Source: Methylocapsa aurea (GTDB taxonomy: Bacteria > Pseudomonadota > Alphaproteobacteria > Rhizobiales > Beijerinckiaceae). Taken from it: a DNA stretch of 64,000 nucleotides. Made by a program: the position numbers and the translations under genes. Under the pieces are notes generated by a model. It made no database searches. It was not told the origin of the DNA and saw only the letters and a list, made by a program, of their open reading frames with translations. The stretch lies in assembly GCF_000746085.1 (NCBI RefSeq), contig NZ_KN050804.1, positions 347,064 through 411,063 on the forward strand, given 5' to 3'. This document shows positions 35,442-43,560 of this stretch, piece after piece (the stretch's first letter is position 1; the number at the start of each line of letters is the position of its first letter).

Positions 35442-35656
35442 CGCCGCCGAGGCAACACGCGGCGCCATGCGAACGCGTCCTGGCAAACGGTCTATGCGGC
35501 GAGCTCGCGGGCCAAGGCGCCTATCCAAAACCGGGTCCGCGAAAGCCGCGAGTTTCGACGGCCTTCTGGGTCAATCGGCGGCTGATCGATCCTGTCGAGA
35601 GCGGGCCTGATTCGATCACGAAAAGGCGGGCCATTCCGTCCCTTGGCCGATCCGCC

Positions 35657-35803
35657 TAGAGCGCTTCCCGATCAGATGGAATCATCTGATCGAAAAGGAA
35701 TCGCTTAAGATCAAAGGGTTGGAGCATGTTCTGATGAGACATCGGATATATCCGATGTCTAAATATCGAAAAAGTCGATCAACTTTTTCGGAACATGCTT
35801 TAG
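35657..35803 (+). repeat. Mosaic intergenic repeat, family A, full-length
   Basis: A 147-base copy in the opposite orientation to the one at 28052. It starts TAGAGCGCTTCCCGATCAGA and ends ACATGCTTTAG. Both modules are present, including GACATCGGATATATCCGATG-type dyad. Its right edge provides the stop codon of the serine acetyltransferase gene. The gap of about 215 bases between the cupin gene and this repeat contains nothing recognisable. Confidence 0.8.
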
Positions 35804-36756
35804 ATCCCCCCGCCATCCACGAAAGCGTCGCTGCGCGCCTGGGCCTGAGTGATGCTGCTTCCTGGAGGAACGCTGCGCGTCAGCCAGACATTCCCGCCGA
35901 TGGTCGAACCGCGGCCGATGGTGATCCGGCCAAGGATGGTCGCCCCGGCGTAGATCACAACGTCATCCTCGATGATGGGGTGCCGCGCCCCTCCCTTGAC
36001 CAGGGCGCCGGCGTCGTCCACGGCGAAACGCTTCGCCCCCAGCGTCACCGCCTGATATAGTCGGACATTCCGGCCAATGATCGCGGTTTCGCCGATGACG
36101 ACGCCGGTCCCGTGGTCGATGAAGAAGCTGCCGCCGATCTTCGCCCCTGGATGGATGTCGATGCCCGTGGCGGAGTGGGCAATCTCCGAAATGATGCGGG
36201 CGAGCAGAGGAGCGCCCAGTTGATAGAGCTCATGCGCGAGCCGGTGCCGCGTGATCGCAACAATTCCTGGATAACAGAACAGCACTTCATCGACGCTCCG
36301 CGCGGCGGGGTCGCCCTCATAGGCGGCAAGAATATCGCTTTCAAGCAGGGCCCGCGCTTTTGGCAAATTGGCGGCGAAGGCACGAACGATCTCGCCAGCT
36401 TCCTCCTCCTGCCGAGCGCTGCTCTTTCCAGGCGTTCCGGCGACAAGCCGCAATTCTCGGCCCACCTGTTCGAGAAGCAATCGCAGCGCTCCATCGAGCG
36501 AGCGCCCAACGAATTGATCGACTCCTTCCTCGCTCAGACCGGAAGGACCCAAATGCCTTGGAAAAAGCGCCGCGGACACCCCATCGAGAATGTCCGACAG
36601 CGCTTCTTGCGATGGCAGTTCGTAGGTCACTCCGTCGGGCTTTGTGTTTTGTCGCCACTCGGCGCGCAAGGTGCGCAGCTCCGCAACGATTCGATCAAGC
36701 TCCCACAGCGATGGCGTGAGAGCATCTCTATCTGGCGCCTGAACTTGATAGTTCAT
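35800..36756 (-). CDS. cysE: Serine O-acetyltransferase
   Basis: A 318-residue serine acetyltransferase of the EpsC-like long type, making O-acetylserine for cysteine synthesis. The N-terminal helical domain leads to DEVLFCYPGIVAITRHRLAH, then the hexapeptide left-handed helix: SATGIDIHPGAKIGGSFFID, HGTGVVIGETAIIGRNVRLY, IIEDDVVIYAGATILGRI and GGNVWLTRSVPPGS. The His of DIHPGA and HGTG are catalytic region residues. The ATG follows AGGAGG. It lies 137 bases after the cargo desulfurase on the same strand and is a known genetic partner of Family 2A encapsulins. Both ends abut family-A repeats. Confidence 0.9.
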   Translation of the reverse strand: MNYQVQAPDRDALTPSLWELDRIVAELRTLRAEWRQNTKPDGVTYELPSQEALSDILDGVSAALFPRHLGPSGLSEEGVDQFVGRSLDGALRLLLEQVGRELRLVAGTPGKSSARQEEEAGEIVRAFAANLPKARALLESDILAAYEGDPAARSVDEVLFCYPGIVAITRHRLAHELYQLGAPLLARIISEIAHSATGIDIHPGAKIGGSFFIDHGTGVVIGETAIIGRNVRLYQAVTLGAKRFAVDDAGALVKGGARHPIIEDDVVIYAGATILGRITIGRGSTIGGNVWLTRSVPPGSSITQAQARSDAFVDGGGI

Positions 36757-36787
36757 GTTGGAACCTCCTCCGCGTCGCGGGTCGCGC

Positions 36788-36863
36788 TGGAGCGCCTCCC
36801 GGTCGGATGGAATCATTTGATCTATAAGGAATCGCTTAGATTGCGAAGGGTTGTGGCATGTTC
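36788..36863 (+). repeat. Family-A repeat, first module only
   Basis: A 76-base partial copy reading GGAGCGCCTCCCGGTCGGAT, then AATCATTTGATC and GGCATGTTC at the end. It lies between the cysteine desulfurase cargo and the acetyltransferase, in the same orientation as the copy at 35657, so the acetyltransferase gene is bracketed by direct repeats. Confidence 0.7.
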
Positions 36864-36893
36864 CGCTCGGAGCGAATGAAATGCGCGCGGCTT

Positions 36894-39230
36894 TTACCGC
36901 GCGCGATAGGATTTCTGAGTCTGGATGCGATGCAGAGCGACGACAAGGGCGTCTATGTCTTCATAGGTGTTGTAGAGCGCCAGCGACGGCCGCACGGTCG
37001 TCTCCAGCCCGAAGCGGCGCAGGATCGGCTGAGCGCAATGATGGCCGGCGCGCACCGCAATGCCTTCGCGGTCGAGCGCGGCGCCGACATCCTCGCTGCG
37101 GCAGCCGTCGAGGACGAAGGAGATCACGCCGGCCTTCTCTTTCGCCGTCCCGATGATCGTCAGGCCCGGCACCCCGAGAAGCCCCTGCGTCGCATAGTTG
37201 AGCAGCTCATGCTCATAGGCCGCGATATTGGCCATGCCGATGCGGTCGAGATAGTCGATCGCGGCGCCGAGCCCGACCGCGTCGGCGATATTGCCGGTGC
37301 CGGCCTCAAAGCGCAGAGGCGGCGCCTGATAGACGGTCTTCTCGAAAGTGACGTCGGCGATCATATTGCCGCCGCCCTGCCACGGCGGCATGGCGGCGAG
37401 GACGTCGGGCTTGCCGTAAAGTGCGCCGATGCCGGTCGGGCCGAAAACCTTGTGCCCGGAAAAGACATAGAAGTCGCAGTCAAGCGCCTGGACATCGACC
37501 GGCATATGCGACACCGCCTGTGCGCCGTCGACGAGCACGCAGGCGCCGTGACGATGGGCGATCGCGACCATCTCCTGCGCCGGCGTCACCGTGCCGAGCG
37601 CGTTCGAGACTTGCGGGAGGGAGACGATGCGCGTTCTGGGCCCGAGCAGCTTCGCATATTCGTCCAAAAGCACCTGCCCGCTATCGTCGACCGGGGCGAC
37701 GCGCAGCACGGCGCCCGTCTCGGCGCAGAGCATCTGCCAGGGCACGATATTGGCGTGATGTTCGAGCCAGGTGATGACGATCTCGTCGCCCTCGCGGACA
37801 TTGCGGCGGCCCCAGGCTTGGGCGACGAGGTTGATCGCTTCGGTCGCGCCGCGCGTGAAAACGATGTCATTTGCCGAATCCGCGCCGAGGAAGCGACGGA
37901 CTTTCTCGCGCGCCGCCTCATAAGCGTCGGTCGCGCGCGCGGCGAGCGCGTGGGCGGCGCGATGGATGTTGGAGTTTTCGGTCTCATAGAACAGCGCGAG
38001 CCGATCGATCACCGCCTGCGGCTTCTGCGTCGTCGCGGCGTTGTCGAGCCAGATCAGCGGCTTGCCATGGACCTGCTGGCGCAGGATGGGAAAGTCGCGC
38101 TTGATCGAAGCGGCGTCGAAGGCGCGCGTCCCCGATAGCAGCTCGGGAGCGAGCAGAGGCTGAAGCTGCGGCGCCACAGGCGCGAAATGCGGAGTTTGGG
38201 CGGCCCCATTCGGGGCTGCGGCAGGCGCGGCGGCGGCTTGGGCGTCGTTGAAGAAATACAAGCTTTCGCCGGGAATTGCCGGGTAACCTGTGGGAGCGGA
38301 CGCGTGCGAAAATCCCGAAGGAGCCGCGGTTGAGCCAAACGATTGCGCATCGCCGAGTCCCTGTGGACGCAAGTCGGTCTCGGTGGGAAAATTCGGGGCG
38401 AAATTTGGACTCTGCTCGATGGAAGGACCGGGAGCGCCGGCAGCGGCGGGCAGGCTGGAGGCGAGATTTTGGTGCGGCAAAGCGGGACTGAAGGAGGCGC
38501 CCGGAAGGCCCGTCCCCAGCGCCGCCGCAGCCGCGCTAGGAGCAGTTGGCGCCGTGGCGGGCCGCGTCGGCGCGACAGCCGTCCCCGCTTCATCGAGAAA
38601 ATAGAGGGATTCGCCTAAACCGGCCGGCGGGCCAGCAGGGAAAAACCCAGGCGTAGATCCCGCCGGCGCAAAGTTTGAACCAGGGGCGCCCGGCGCGAGG
38701 GATGTCGTTTGGCCAAGACTCAGCGGCAGCGCGGCAAGATCCGCTTCGCTCAGGACGCCTTGGTGGGATGTTTGGCCCTTTTCCGCCGAAGGACCGTTGA
38801 ACGGAGCAAGGGGGATGGGAGCAGGATTTTCGGCGGCGCCCGCGGGGATGCCGGTCACGCTGGTGGCGAGTCCCGCGGCGGGAATATGTTGCGCCGGCGC
38901 TCTGCCTGCATCCGTCGAATGGCCCGGCAGTTCGGTGACGAAGGGAACCGATTGTGCGCCTGGCGCGCTTGTCGCCGGCGCGGCGGCGGCGGCGCCGATC
39001 GCGCCTGGCAAGGACGTCGGCGGCGACGGCGGCCGCTCTTGCATTGCGGCGAAGTTCGCCAGCGCCTGCGGATCCACCGCTTGCCCCGGCGCGCCGTTGA
39101 AAAATGCGTTCGCCAGATGCGCGATCAGACCGGGGTCGATGACGGAAGGCCCCTGGCCCCCCCATTGGGGGGCCGGAGGGGTTGCAACCGGCGCTGTGGC
39201 CGCTGCATGGCGGGGATCAGGGATATTCAT
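36894..39230 (-). CDS. Cysteine desulfurase encapsulin cargo with long disordered N-terminus
   Basis: A 778-residue protein in two parts. Residues about 371-778 are a SufS/CsdA-type class II cysteine desulfurase, with PLP Lys594 in SGHKVFGPTG, the His in WLEHHANIVPW, and the catalytic Cys732 in VRAGHHCAQPI. It removes sulfur from cysteine as persulfide. Residues 1-370 are Ala/Pro/Gly-rich and predicted disordered, with a helix-like DPGLIAHLANAFFNGAPG at 32-49 and the motif GESLYF repeated at 206 and 321. Normal SufS is about 410 residues. The start overlaps the shell gene stop (ATGA). This layout is the established signature of Family 2A encapsulin cargo. Confidence 0.93.
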   Translation of the reverse strand: MNIPDPRHAAATAPVATPPAPQWGGQGPSVIDPGLIAHLANAFFNGAPGQAVDPQALANFAAMQERPPSPPTSLPGAIGAAAAAPATSAPGAQSVPFVTELPGHSTDAGRAPAQHIPAAGLATSVTGIPAGAAENPAPIPLAPFNGPSAEKGQTSHQGVLSEADLAALPLSLGQTTSLAPGAPGSNFAPAGSTPGFFPAGPPAGLGESLYFLDEAGTAVAPTRPATAPTAPSAAAAALGTGLPGASFSPALPHQNLASSLPAAAGAPGPSIEQSPNFAPNFPTETDLRPQGLGDAQSFGSTAAPSGFSHASAPTGYPAIPGESLYFFNDAQAAAAPAAAPNGAAQTPHFAPVAPQLQPLLAPELLSGTRAFDAASIKRDFPILRQQVHGKPLIWLDNAATTQKPQAVIDRLALFYETENSNIHRAAHALAARATDAYEAAREKVRRFLGADSANDIVFTRGATEAINLVAQAWGRRNVREGDEIVITWLEHHANIVPWQMLCAETGAVLRVAPVDDSGQVLLDEYAKLLGPRTRIVSLPQVSNALGTVTPAQEMVAIAHRHGACVLVDGAQAVSHMPVDVQALDCDFYVFSGHKVFGPTGIGALYGKPDVLAAMPPWQGGGNMIADVTFEKTVYQAPPLRFEAGTGNIADAVGLGAAIDYLDRIGMANIAAYEHELLNYATQGLLGVPGLTIIGTAKEKAGVISFVLDGCRSEDVGAALDREGIAVRAGHHCAQPILRRFGLETTVRPSLALYNTYEDIDALVVALHRIQTQKSYRAR

Positions 39231-40171
39231 AACGGATAGTCATAGTAGTGGCCGACCTCGACGTTCTCCAGAACGCCGAGCGCATCCGGAGTGAGGATCG
39301 CCGATGAGCAATAGAGCGAGATCAGATAGGAGGCGATCGCCTTGCGGTTGATTCCCATGAAGCGGACCGAAAGACTCGGCGTCACTTCCCCCGGCACGCC
39401 GGGCTGGAAGAGGCCGATGACGCCCTGTTTCTTTTCGCCTGTGCGCAATAGCAGGATCGAGGTCTTGCCGGTCCCGTTGCCGGAATCGGTAATCTTCAGC
39501 TTGTCGCTCGGAACCAACGGAATGCCGCGCCAGGTGATGAAGGGCGTGCCGAACAGGTTGATGGTTGGCGGCGGAACGCCGCGCTGCGTGCATTCGCGTC
39601 CGAAAGCGGCGATGGCGCGCGGATGGGCGAGGAAGAAGGCCGGCTCTTTCCAGACCTTGGCGATCAATTCATCGAAATCGTCGGGCGTCGGCGGCCCGCG
39701 GCGCGTGTTGATCTTCATCGAGGGCGCGGCATTGGTGAGGAGGCCGTAATTTGCGTTGTAGATCAGCTCCGATTCTTGGCGCTCCTTGACCTTCTCGATC
39801 AGTAGGCGAAGCTGCTCCTGGATTTGATCATAGGGCTGATTGTAGAGATCCGACACGCGGGTCTGGACGTCGAGGACGGTGGTCACCGCATTCAGGAAAT
39901 ATTCGCGCGGAGCGGTCTCATAGTCGACGAAAGTTTCCGGAAGATCGGCGTCGCGCTCCCAGCTCGGGCTGCACTCGACGTCGCTTTGACCCTCGACCTC
40001 TTTAACCCGGTTCAGCCGGAAAATGCCGGCTTCGACCGGCACCCACGGCAAAAAGGAAACCAGCCAGCGCGGCGTGATCCCCGACCATTGCGCCCGGGTC
40101 TTCGTCGCATTGGCAAGCTGCCGGGCGGCCGGCTCGCTCAGCGTCCTGCGGACCTCGACTTCATCAGGCAT
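39227..40171 (-). CDS. Family 2A encapsulin shell protein
   Basis: A 314-residue HK97-fold protein of the SrpI-type Family 2A encapsulins. Characteristic stretches are NATKTRAQWSGITPRWLVSF near residue 21, LPWVPVEAGIFRLNRVKEV, the long helix LYNQPYDQIQEQLRLLIEKV, ELIYNANYGLLTNA, VWKEPAFFLAHPRAIAAFGR and the C-terminal GVLENVEVGHYYDYPL. Length is standard for this family; no cyclic-nucleotide-binding domain is fused, which separates 2A from 2B. AGGAGG precedes the ATG closely. It should self-assemble into a shell enclosing the desulfurase encoded next. In cyanobacteria and Acinetobacter such shells store elemental sulfur; the same role is inferred here. Confidence 0.95.
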   Translation of the reverse strand: MPDEVEVRRTLSEPAARQLANATKTRAQWSGITPRWLVSFLPWVPVEAGIFRLNRVKEVEGQSDVECSPSWERDADLPETFVDYETAPREYFLNAVTTVLDVQTRVSDLYNQPYDQIQEQLRLLIEKVKERQESELIYNANYGLLTNAAPSMKINTRRGPPTPDDFDELIAKVWKEPAFFLAHPRAIAAFGRECTQRGVPPPTINLFGTPFITWRGIPLVPSDKLKITDSGNGTGKTSILLLRTGEKKQGVIGLFQPGVPGEVTPSLSVRFMGINRKAIASYLISLYCSSAILTPDALGVLENVEVGHYYDYPL

Positions 40172-40355
40172 ATGAACACCTCCTTGGCTGAATTTGGAGC
40201 CTCAACATCGGCTCCCGATTGCTCGCTTAGGTCGTGTAGCATTGGCCTTGGAGAATGTTTTTCTCTTTTTAGCGTTGTGACAAAAATACGCATAAATATA
40301 TAACTTCTATTTGGTATCCCATGTTAACTCTATAAGTATACGATTACGATATACA
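40172..40355 (-). promoter_or_regulatory. AT-rich promoter region of the encapsulin operon
   Basis: About 180 bases with marked A/T bias (about 40240-40350) against a GC-rich background. It contains a dyad GTATA-N9-TATAC at 40336-40354 (written CGATTACGA in the spacer), a possible regulator site, and several T/A-rich -10-like segments on the minus strand. AGGAGGTG lies just before the start codon. The boundary with the transposase remnant is about 40380. Confidence 0.45.
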
Positions 40356-40382
40356 TTATCATCTGTTCGACGCGCCATCACT

Positions 40383-40555
40383 GGAAGACAACGACCTTCG
40401 CCGCCGCCGCCTTGCGGCTTGGCGCGCGCATCGCCACCCGAACGGCGCAGCGCGTGCCAGCGAATCGCGCTCGACGCGCTGATCCAGAGCCTGACGGAGC
40501 GAAACCCTTCGTCAATGGCGGCCAGGACACGGGACCGAAGATCGTAAAGAAAGAG
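40383..40555 (-). pseudogene. IS630-family transposase fragment
   Basis: The minus-strand frame reads LFLYDLRSRVLAAIDEGF, then ISASSAIRWHALRRSGGDA and RAKPQGG. This matches the N-terminal helix-turn-helix part of IS630-type transposase OrfA (DLR-RV-AAI, S-SSA-RW, KPQGG), with a small internal deletion and no downstream catalytic region. Both ends are lost and no inverted repeats remain. It lies about 210 bases upstream of the encapsulin gene, evidence of past insertion activity at this locus. Confidence 0.55.
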
Positions 40556-40641
40556 ACGCGGGCATCAAGGCCGGCCCCTTCGCCAGCCCTCATCGTGAAT
40601 CAGATCAAGGCCGATTCGGGCAACCCCCAAAACCGATTCAA

Positions 40642-41241
40642 TCAGACCGAATTCCGCTCTAGAGCGTGGATGCGATCGTCGCGTTCAGCGAGTGCGGCGG
40701 CGACATCGGCGGCCTCGAATCGCTGCGGGATATGTTGCGGGCAATTCGAGTCCCAGGCGGAAACCGCGAACAGGATCACCTGCTCGGGGCGCGCCTTGTA
40801 GCCTTGCGGCATTAACGTCGCCATCAACTCGGCGTCGCCTTCGACGACGCGAGCCCTGCCCCAGATCTTGATCCGCCGCCGGTGCGCATAGTCGATCAAG
40901 AAGAGAAAGGCCTTGGGGTTGTCCGCGAGATTGCCGAGAGTGATATATTGCCGGTTGCCGACGAAATCGGCAAAGCCAAGGGTCTTGTCATCGAGCGCCT
41001 TGAGAAAGCCGGGAGGGCCGCCACGGTGCTGAATATAGGGCTGCCCCTCCGCGTTGGCTGTGGCGAGAAAGATGCTTGTTTGCGCTTCGACGAAGGCCTT
41101 GAGATCGGGGGTGATGTGGGTCTGCCACGAGCCGCCCTCTTCCATGTGCTCGTAGGATTGCCTGGAGCCCTTGCGGGCTTGAATCGCCTTAACGGAGGGC
41201 GTGAAGGCGACATCGCTGGGATAGATCTGTTTGGCGTCCAT
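40642..41241 (-). CDS. Pyridoxamine 5'-phosphate oxidase-family protein
   Basis: A 199-residue FMN-binding split-barrel protein. Family segments are FLATANAEGQPYIQHRGGPP (residues 58-77), TLGFADFVGNRQYITLGNLA, NPKAFLFLIDYAHRRRIKIW and GRARVVEG. It is not a pyridoxine-pathway PdxH: sequence type fits general FMN-dependent oxidoreductases or heme-utilisation-type members. The tail includes ALERNSV, partly coincident with a CTCTAGAG-bearing intergenic scrap. It closes a three-gene minus-strand unit with NTF2-like and AhpD-like genes, divergent from LysR, so probably redox or detoxification related. Confidence 0.88.
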   Translation of the reverse strand: MDAKQIYPSDVAFTPSVKAIQARKGSRQSYEHMEEGGSWQTHITPDLKAFVEAQTSIFLATANAEGQPYIQHRGGPPGFLKALDDKTLGFADFVGNRQYITLGNLADNPKAFLFLIDYAHRRRIKIWGRARVVEGDAELMATLMPQGYKARPEQVILFAVSAWDSNCPQHIPQRFEAADVAAALAERDDRIHALERNSV

Positions 41242-41251
41242 GATTGCACTC

Positions 41252-41722
41252 TTACAGTCCGAGTTCGCTCAATGTCGGATGATCGTCGGGGCGCCGGCCA
41301 AGCGCCCAGTGGAATTTGCGCTCGCCGTCCTTGATTGGGGCGTCGTTGATGCTGGCAAGGCGCAGCCGCATCAGACCATGTTCGTCGAATTCCCAGTTTT
41401 CATTGCCATAGCTGCGGAACCAATTGCCGGAGTCGTCGCGCCACTCATAGGCGAAGCGCGCTGCGATGCGGTTGTCGAGAAAGGCCCAGACTTCCTTGAT
41501 CAGACGGTAGTCGAGTTCGCGCCGCCATTTGAGCGTCAAAAAGGCCTCTATCGCGTCGCGCCCTTGCAGGAACTCGGCGCGGTTCCGCCAACGGCTGTCG
41601 ACCGTGTAGACGAGCGCGACCTTGGCCGGGTCGCGCGTATTCCATGCGTCTTCCGCCATGCGCGCCTTCTGCGCGGCGGTTTCAGCGGTGAAGGGCGGAA
41701 GCGGCGGTCGGCTCACGATCAT
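41252..41722 (-). CDS. NTF2-like (DUF1348) protein
   Basis: A 156-residue SnoaL/NTF2-like fold protein of the DUF1348 family. Markers are [20 protein letters not shown] at the helical start, [40 protein letters not shown] and [19 protein letters not shown]. No signal peptide. It is ten bases downstream of nothing on its 3' side and shares the operon with flanking genes. Function in the family is unassigned; cone-shaped folds of this type often bind small hydrophobic molecules. Confidence 0.85.
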   Translation of the reverse strand: MIVSRPPLPPFTAETAAQKARMAEDAWNTRDPAKVALVYTVDSRWRNRAEFLQGRDAIEAFLTLKWRRELDYRLIKEVWAFLDNRIAARFAYEWRDDSGNWFRSYGNENWEFDEHGLMRLRLASINDAPIKDGERKFHWALGRRPDDHPTLSELGL

Positions 41723-41780
41723 GCTCCTTGGCTAGCGCTTGCAGCCGAATGACCGCCGGCGCAATGGATCCCCAGCGCCA

Positions 41781-42332
41781 TCATGCCGCGTTTCGGGCGG
41801 CGACAACCGGAAAGTCGATGTCCGTCTTGGCGACCTCGTTGATATAGTTGGTCCAGGTGTTCAGGGCGACGTGGAGCACAATCTCGATGACCTGCGCATC
41901 ATCGTAGCCCGCCAGCTGGACGGCGCGGAAATCGTCTTCCCCCACATGGCCACGCTCGCCCGCCACCTTGGCGGCGAAGCGAACGGCCGCGTCCGCCTTG
42001 GGGTCATTAGAGCCGCCCTTGCGATTGGCGGCGATTTCGGCGTCATCGAGCTTGGCGAGGGTCTTGCCCAAATAGGCGGCGGCCGACCGACAATAGTCGC
42101 AACCGTTGACCTCGGCGACGGCCAGCGCGATGCGCTCCCGCGTCGCGGCGGGCAAGGCGCCCTTGTTCAGGGCGTCGGAGAGACCGAGATAGCCTTCGAG
42201 CGCGGCCGGGCTGTTGGAGACAAGGCGGAACAGGTTCGGAACGAGGCCGAGCTGCTTCTTGACAGATTCAAGCAATGGCTGGGAAGCGACGGGAGCGTCG
42301 CCGATTGTGGCCGGGGTTGGGATGCGGGACAT
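41781..42332 (-). CDS. Carboxymuconolactone decarboxylase-family (AhpD-like) protein
   Basis: A 183-residue all-helical AhpD/CMD protein. The redox motif is AEVNGCDYCRSAAAYLGKTL, with CxxC at the usual site followed by a helix, and upstream LGLVPNLFRLVSNSPAALEG. It may act as an alkylhydroperoxidase-type disulfide reductase. It is the first gene of the minus-strand unit and is divergent from a LysR regulator 117 bases away. That architecture suggests LysR-driven induction by an oxidant or electrophile. Confidence 0.9.
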   Translation of the reverse strand: MSRIPTPATIGDAPVASQPLLESVKKQLGLVPNLFRLVSNSPAALEGYLGLSDALNKGALPAATRERIALAVAEVNGCDYCRSAAAYLGKTLAKLDDAEIAANRKGGSNDPKADAAVRFAAKVAGERGHVGEDDFRAVQLAGYDDAQVIEIVLHVALNTWTNYINEVAKTDIDFPVVAARNAA

Positions 42333-42432
42333 AATGGCTGCCTTTCGATGTTGGCCGGAGCGGCCTGACGCCTGAATCCCTAGCTCCTTCCATAGAAATG
42401 AGGTAGATGGTAATATTGGAAGTTATCCTCCC

Positions 42433-42446
42433 ATATTTTGGAATAT
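42433..42446. promoter_or_regulatory. LysR-type operator dyad
   Basis: The dyad ATATT-TTGG-AATAT lies three bases before the LysR start codon and about 100 bases upstream of the AhpD-like gene. Its T-rich/A-rich arms fit a LysR binding box. The close position suggests autorepression. A second TAATATTGG-like half-site lies near 42409. Confidence 0.55.
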
Positions 42447-42449
42447 TAA

Positions 42450-43355
42450 ATGGATCGTCTTGAATCCATGTCGATCCTGCTGGAGGCGGTCGAAGCCGGC
42501 AGCCTGTCGGCTGCGGCTCGCCGCCTCGGCATGCCGCTCGCGACGGTCAGCCGCAAGGTTTCAGAACTCGAGGCGCATCTCAAAACTCGGCTTTTCACTC
42601 GGTCCGCACGCCGCCTCGCGCTGACCGACGCCGGCAGCTCTTACGCCATTGCTTGCAAACGCATTCTTGAGGACGTTAATGAGGCCGAGCGCGCGGCGTC
42701 CGGCGAGTACAGCGCGCCGAAAGGCGACTTGATAATCACCGCGCCGATCGTCTTCGGCCGTCTGCACGTCCTGCCCGTGGCGATGGACTTCCTCAATGCC
42801 TATAGCGACATTAGCATCCGAATCGTCCAGACCGACCGCGTGATCGACCTCCTGGACGATCATGTCGACCTCGCCGTCAGAATCGGCGAGCTGCCCGACA
42901 GCAGCCTTGTCGCCGCCAAGGTCGGCTCGATCCGCCTCGTGACATGCGCAAGCCCAGCCTATTTCGCCAAGAGAGGCGCGCCGCGCGGCCCCGATGAGCT
43001 TAGCGCCCATGAATGCGTCACCTTCGACAGGCTGATGTCTCCGGACGCCTGGACCTTTAGGATTGGGAAATCCAATGCGCCCTTCGCGATCCGCTCCCGG
43101 CTTGTCGTAGACACAGCTGAAGCCGCCATCGACGCCGCGATTGCGGGAATTGGAATCACGCGGGTGCTCTCCTATCAAATCGCCAATGCCGTACAGGTCG
43201 GCGCGCTCGCTATGACGCTCCAGGAGTTCGAGCCCGCGCCCTGGCCCGTTAGCCTCGTCTATACTCGTCAGCGGCTCCTGCCGCTCAAGTTGCGCGCTTT
43301 CCTCGATTTCGCAGCGCCTCGGCTGAAAGCGCGGCTCTTGCAGGACGCATTGTAG
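42450..43355 (+). CDS. LysR-family transcriptional regulator
   Basis: A 301-residue LysR regulator. The N-terminal winged helix-turn-helix is SILLEAVEAGSLSAAARRLG and MPLATVSRKVSELEAHLKTR (residues 8-50). The C-terminal effector domain has GDLIITAPIVFGRLHVLPVA, DLAVRIGELPDSSLVAAKVG and AIDAAIAGIGITRVLSYQIA. Length is standard. The divergent layout with the AhpD-like, NTF2-like and pyridoxamine-oxidase-like genes, and the dyad just before its start, indicate it controls that unit. Effector unknown. Confidence 0.93.
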   Translation: MDRLESMSILLEAVEAGSLSAAARRLGMPLATVSRKVSELEAHLKTRLFTRSARRLALTDAGSSYAIACKRILEDVNEAERAASGEYSAPKGDLIITAPIVFGRLHVLPVAMDFLNAYSDISIRIVQTDRVIDLLDDHVDLAVRIGELPDSSLVAAKVGSIRLVTCASPAYFAKRGAPRGPDELSAHECVTFDRLMSPDAWTFRIGKSNAPFAIRSRLVVDTAEAAIDAAIAGIGITRVLSYQIANAVQVGALAMTLQEFEPAPWPVSLVYTRQRLLPLKLRAFLDFAAPRLKARLLQDAL

Positions 43356-43424
43356 ATTCCTGACGAAATGAAGGCCGCTTCGGGGAATGCCTGAGTTTCG
43401 GAGTTCTCATCAACTTGCGAGAAA

Positions 43425-43557
43425 TCACGCCTCCTGATCACAGATAAAATCTGGCGCCTCCTCTGCAACGAAATGCCCGCTGCCTTCTGTGACGACCGCG
43501 GTGAGCGCCTCCGCCTCGCTCTCAATCAGATCCGCGAGCTTAGTCCCCGCACGTTGG
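43425..43557 (-). pseudogene. C-terminal remnant of an alpha/beta hydrolase
   Basis: The minus-strand frame reads LADLIESEAEALTAVVTEGS, GHFVAEEAPDFICDQEA and a stop. The GSGHFVAEEAP block looks like the catalytic-His tail of epoxide-hydrolase or haloalkane-dehalogenase-type enzymes. No start codon or N-terminal part remains. It lies just downstream of the VOC gene at 43561. Confidence 0.4.
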
Positions 43558-43560
43558 CGC

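Noticed and set aside
35442-35656. Possible gene tail after the cupin
   Set aside because: Short frames on both strands, no start signal and no recognisable family.
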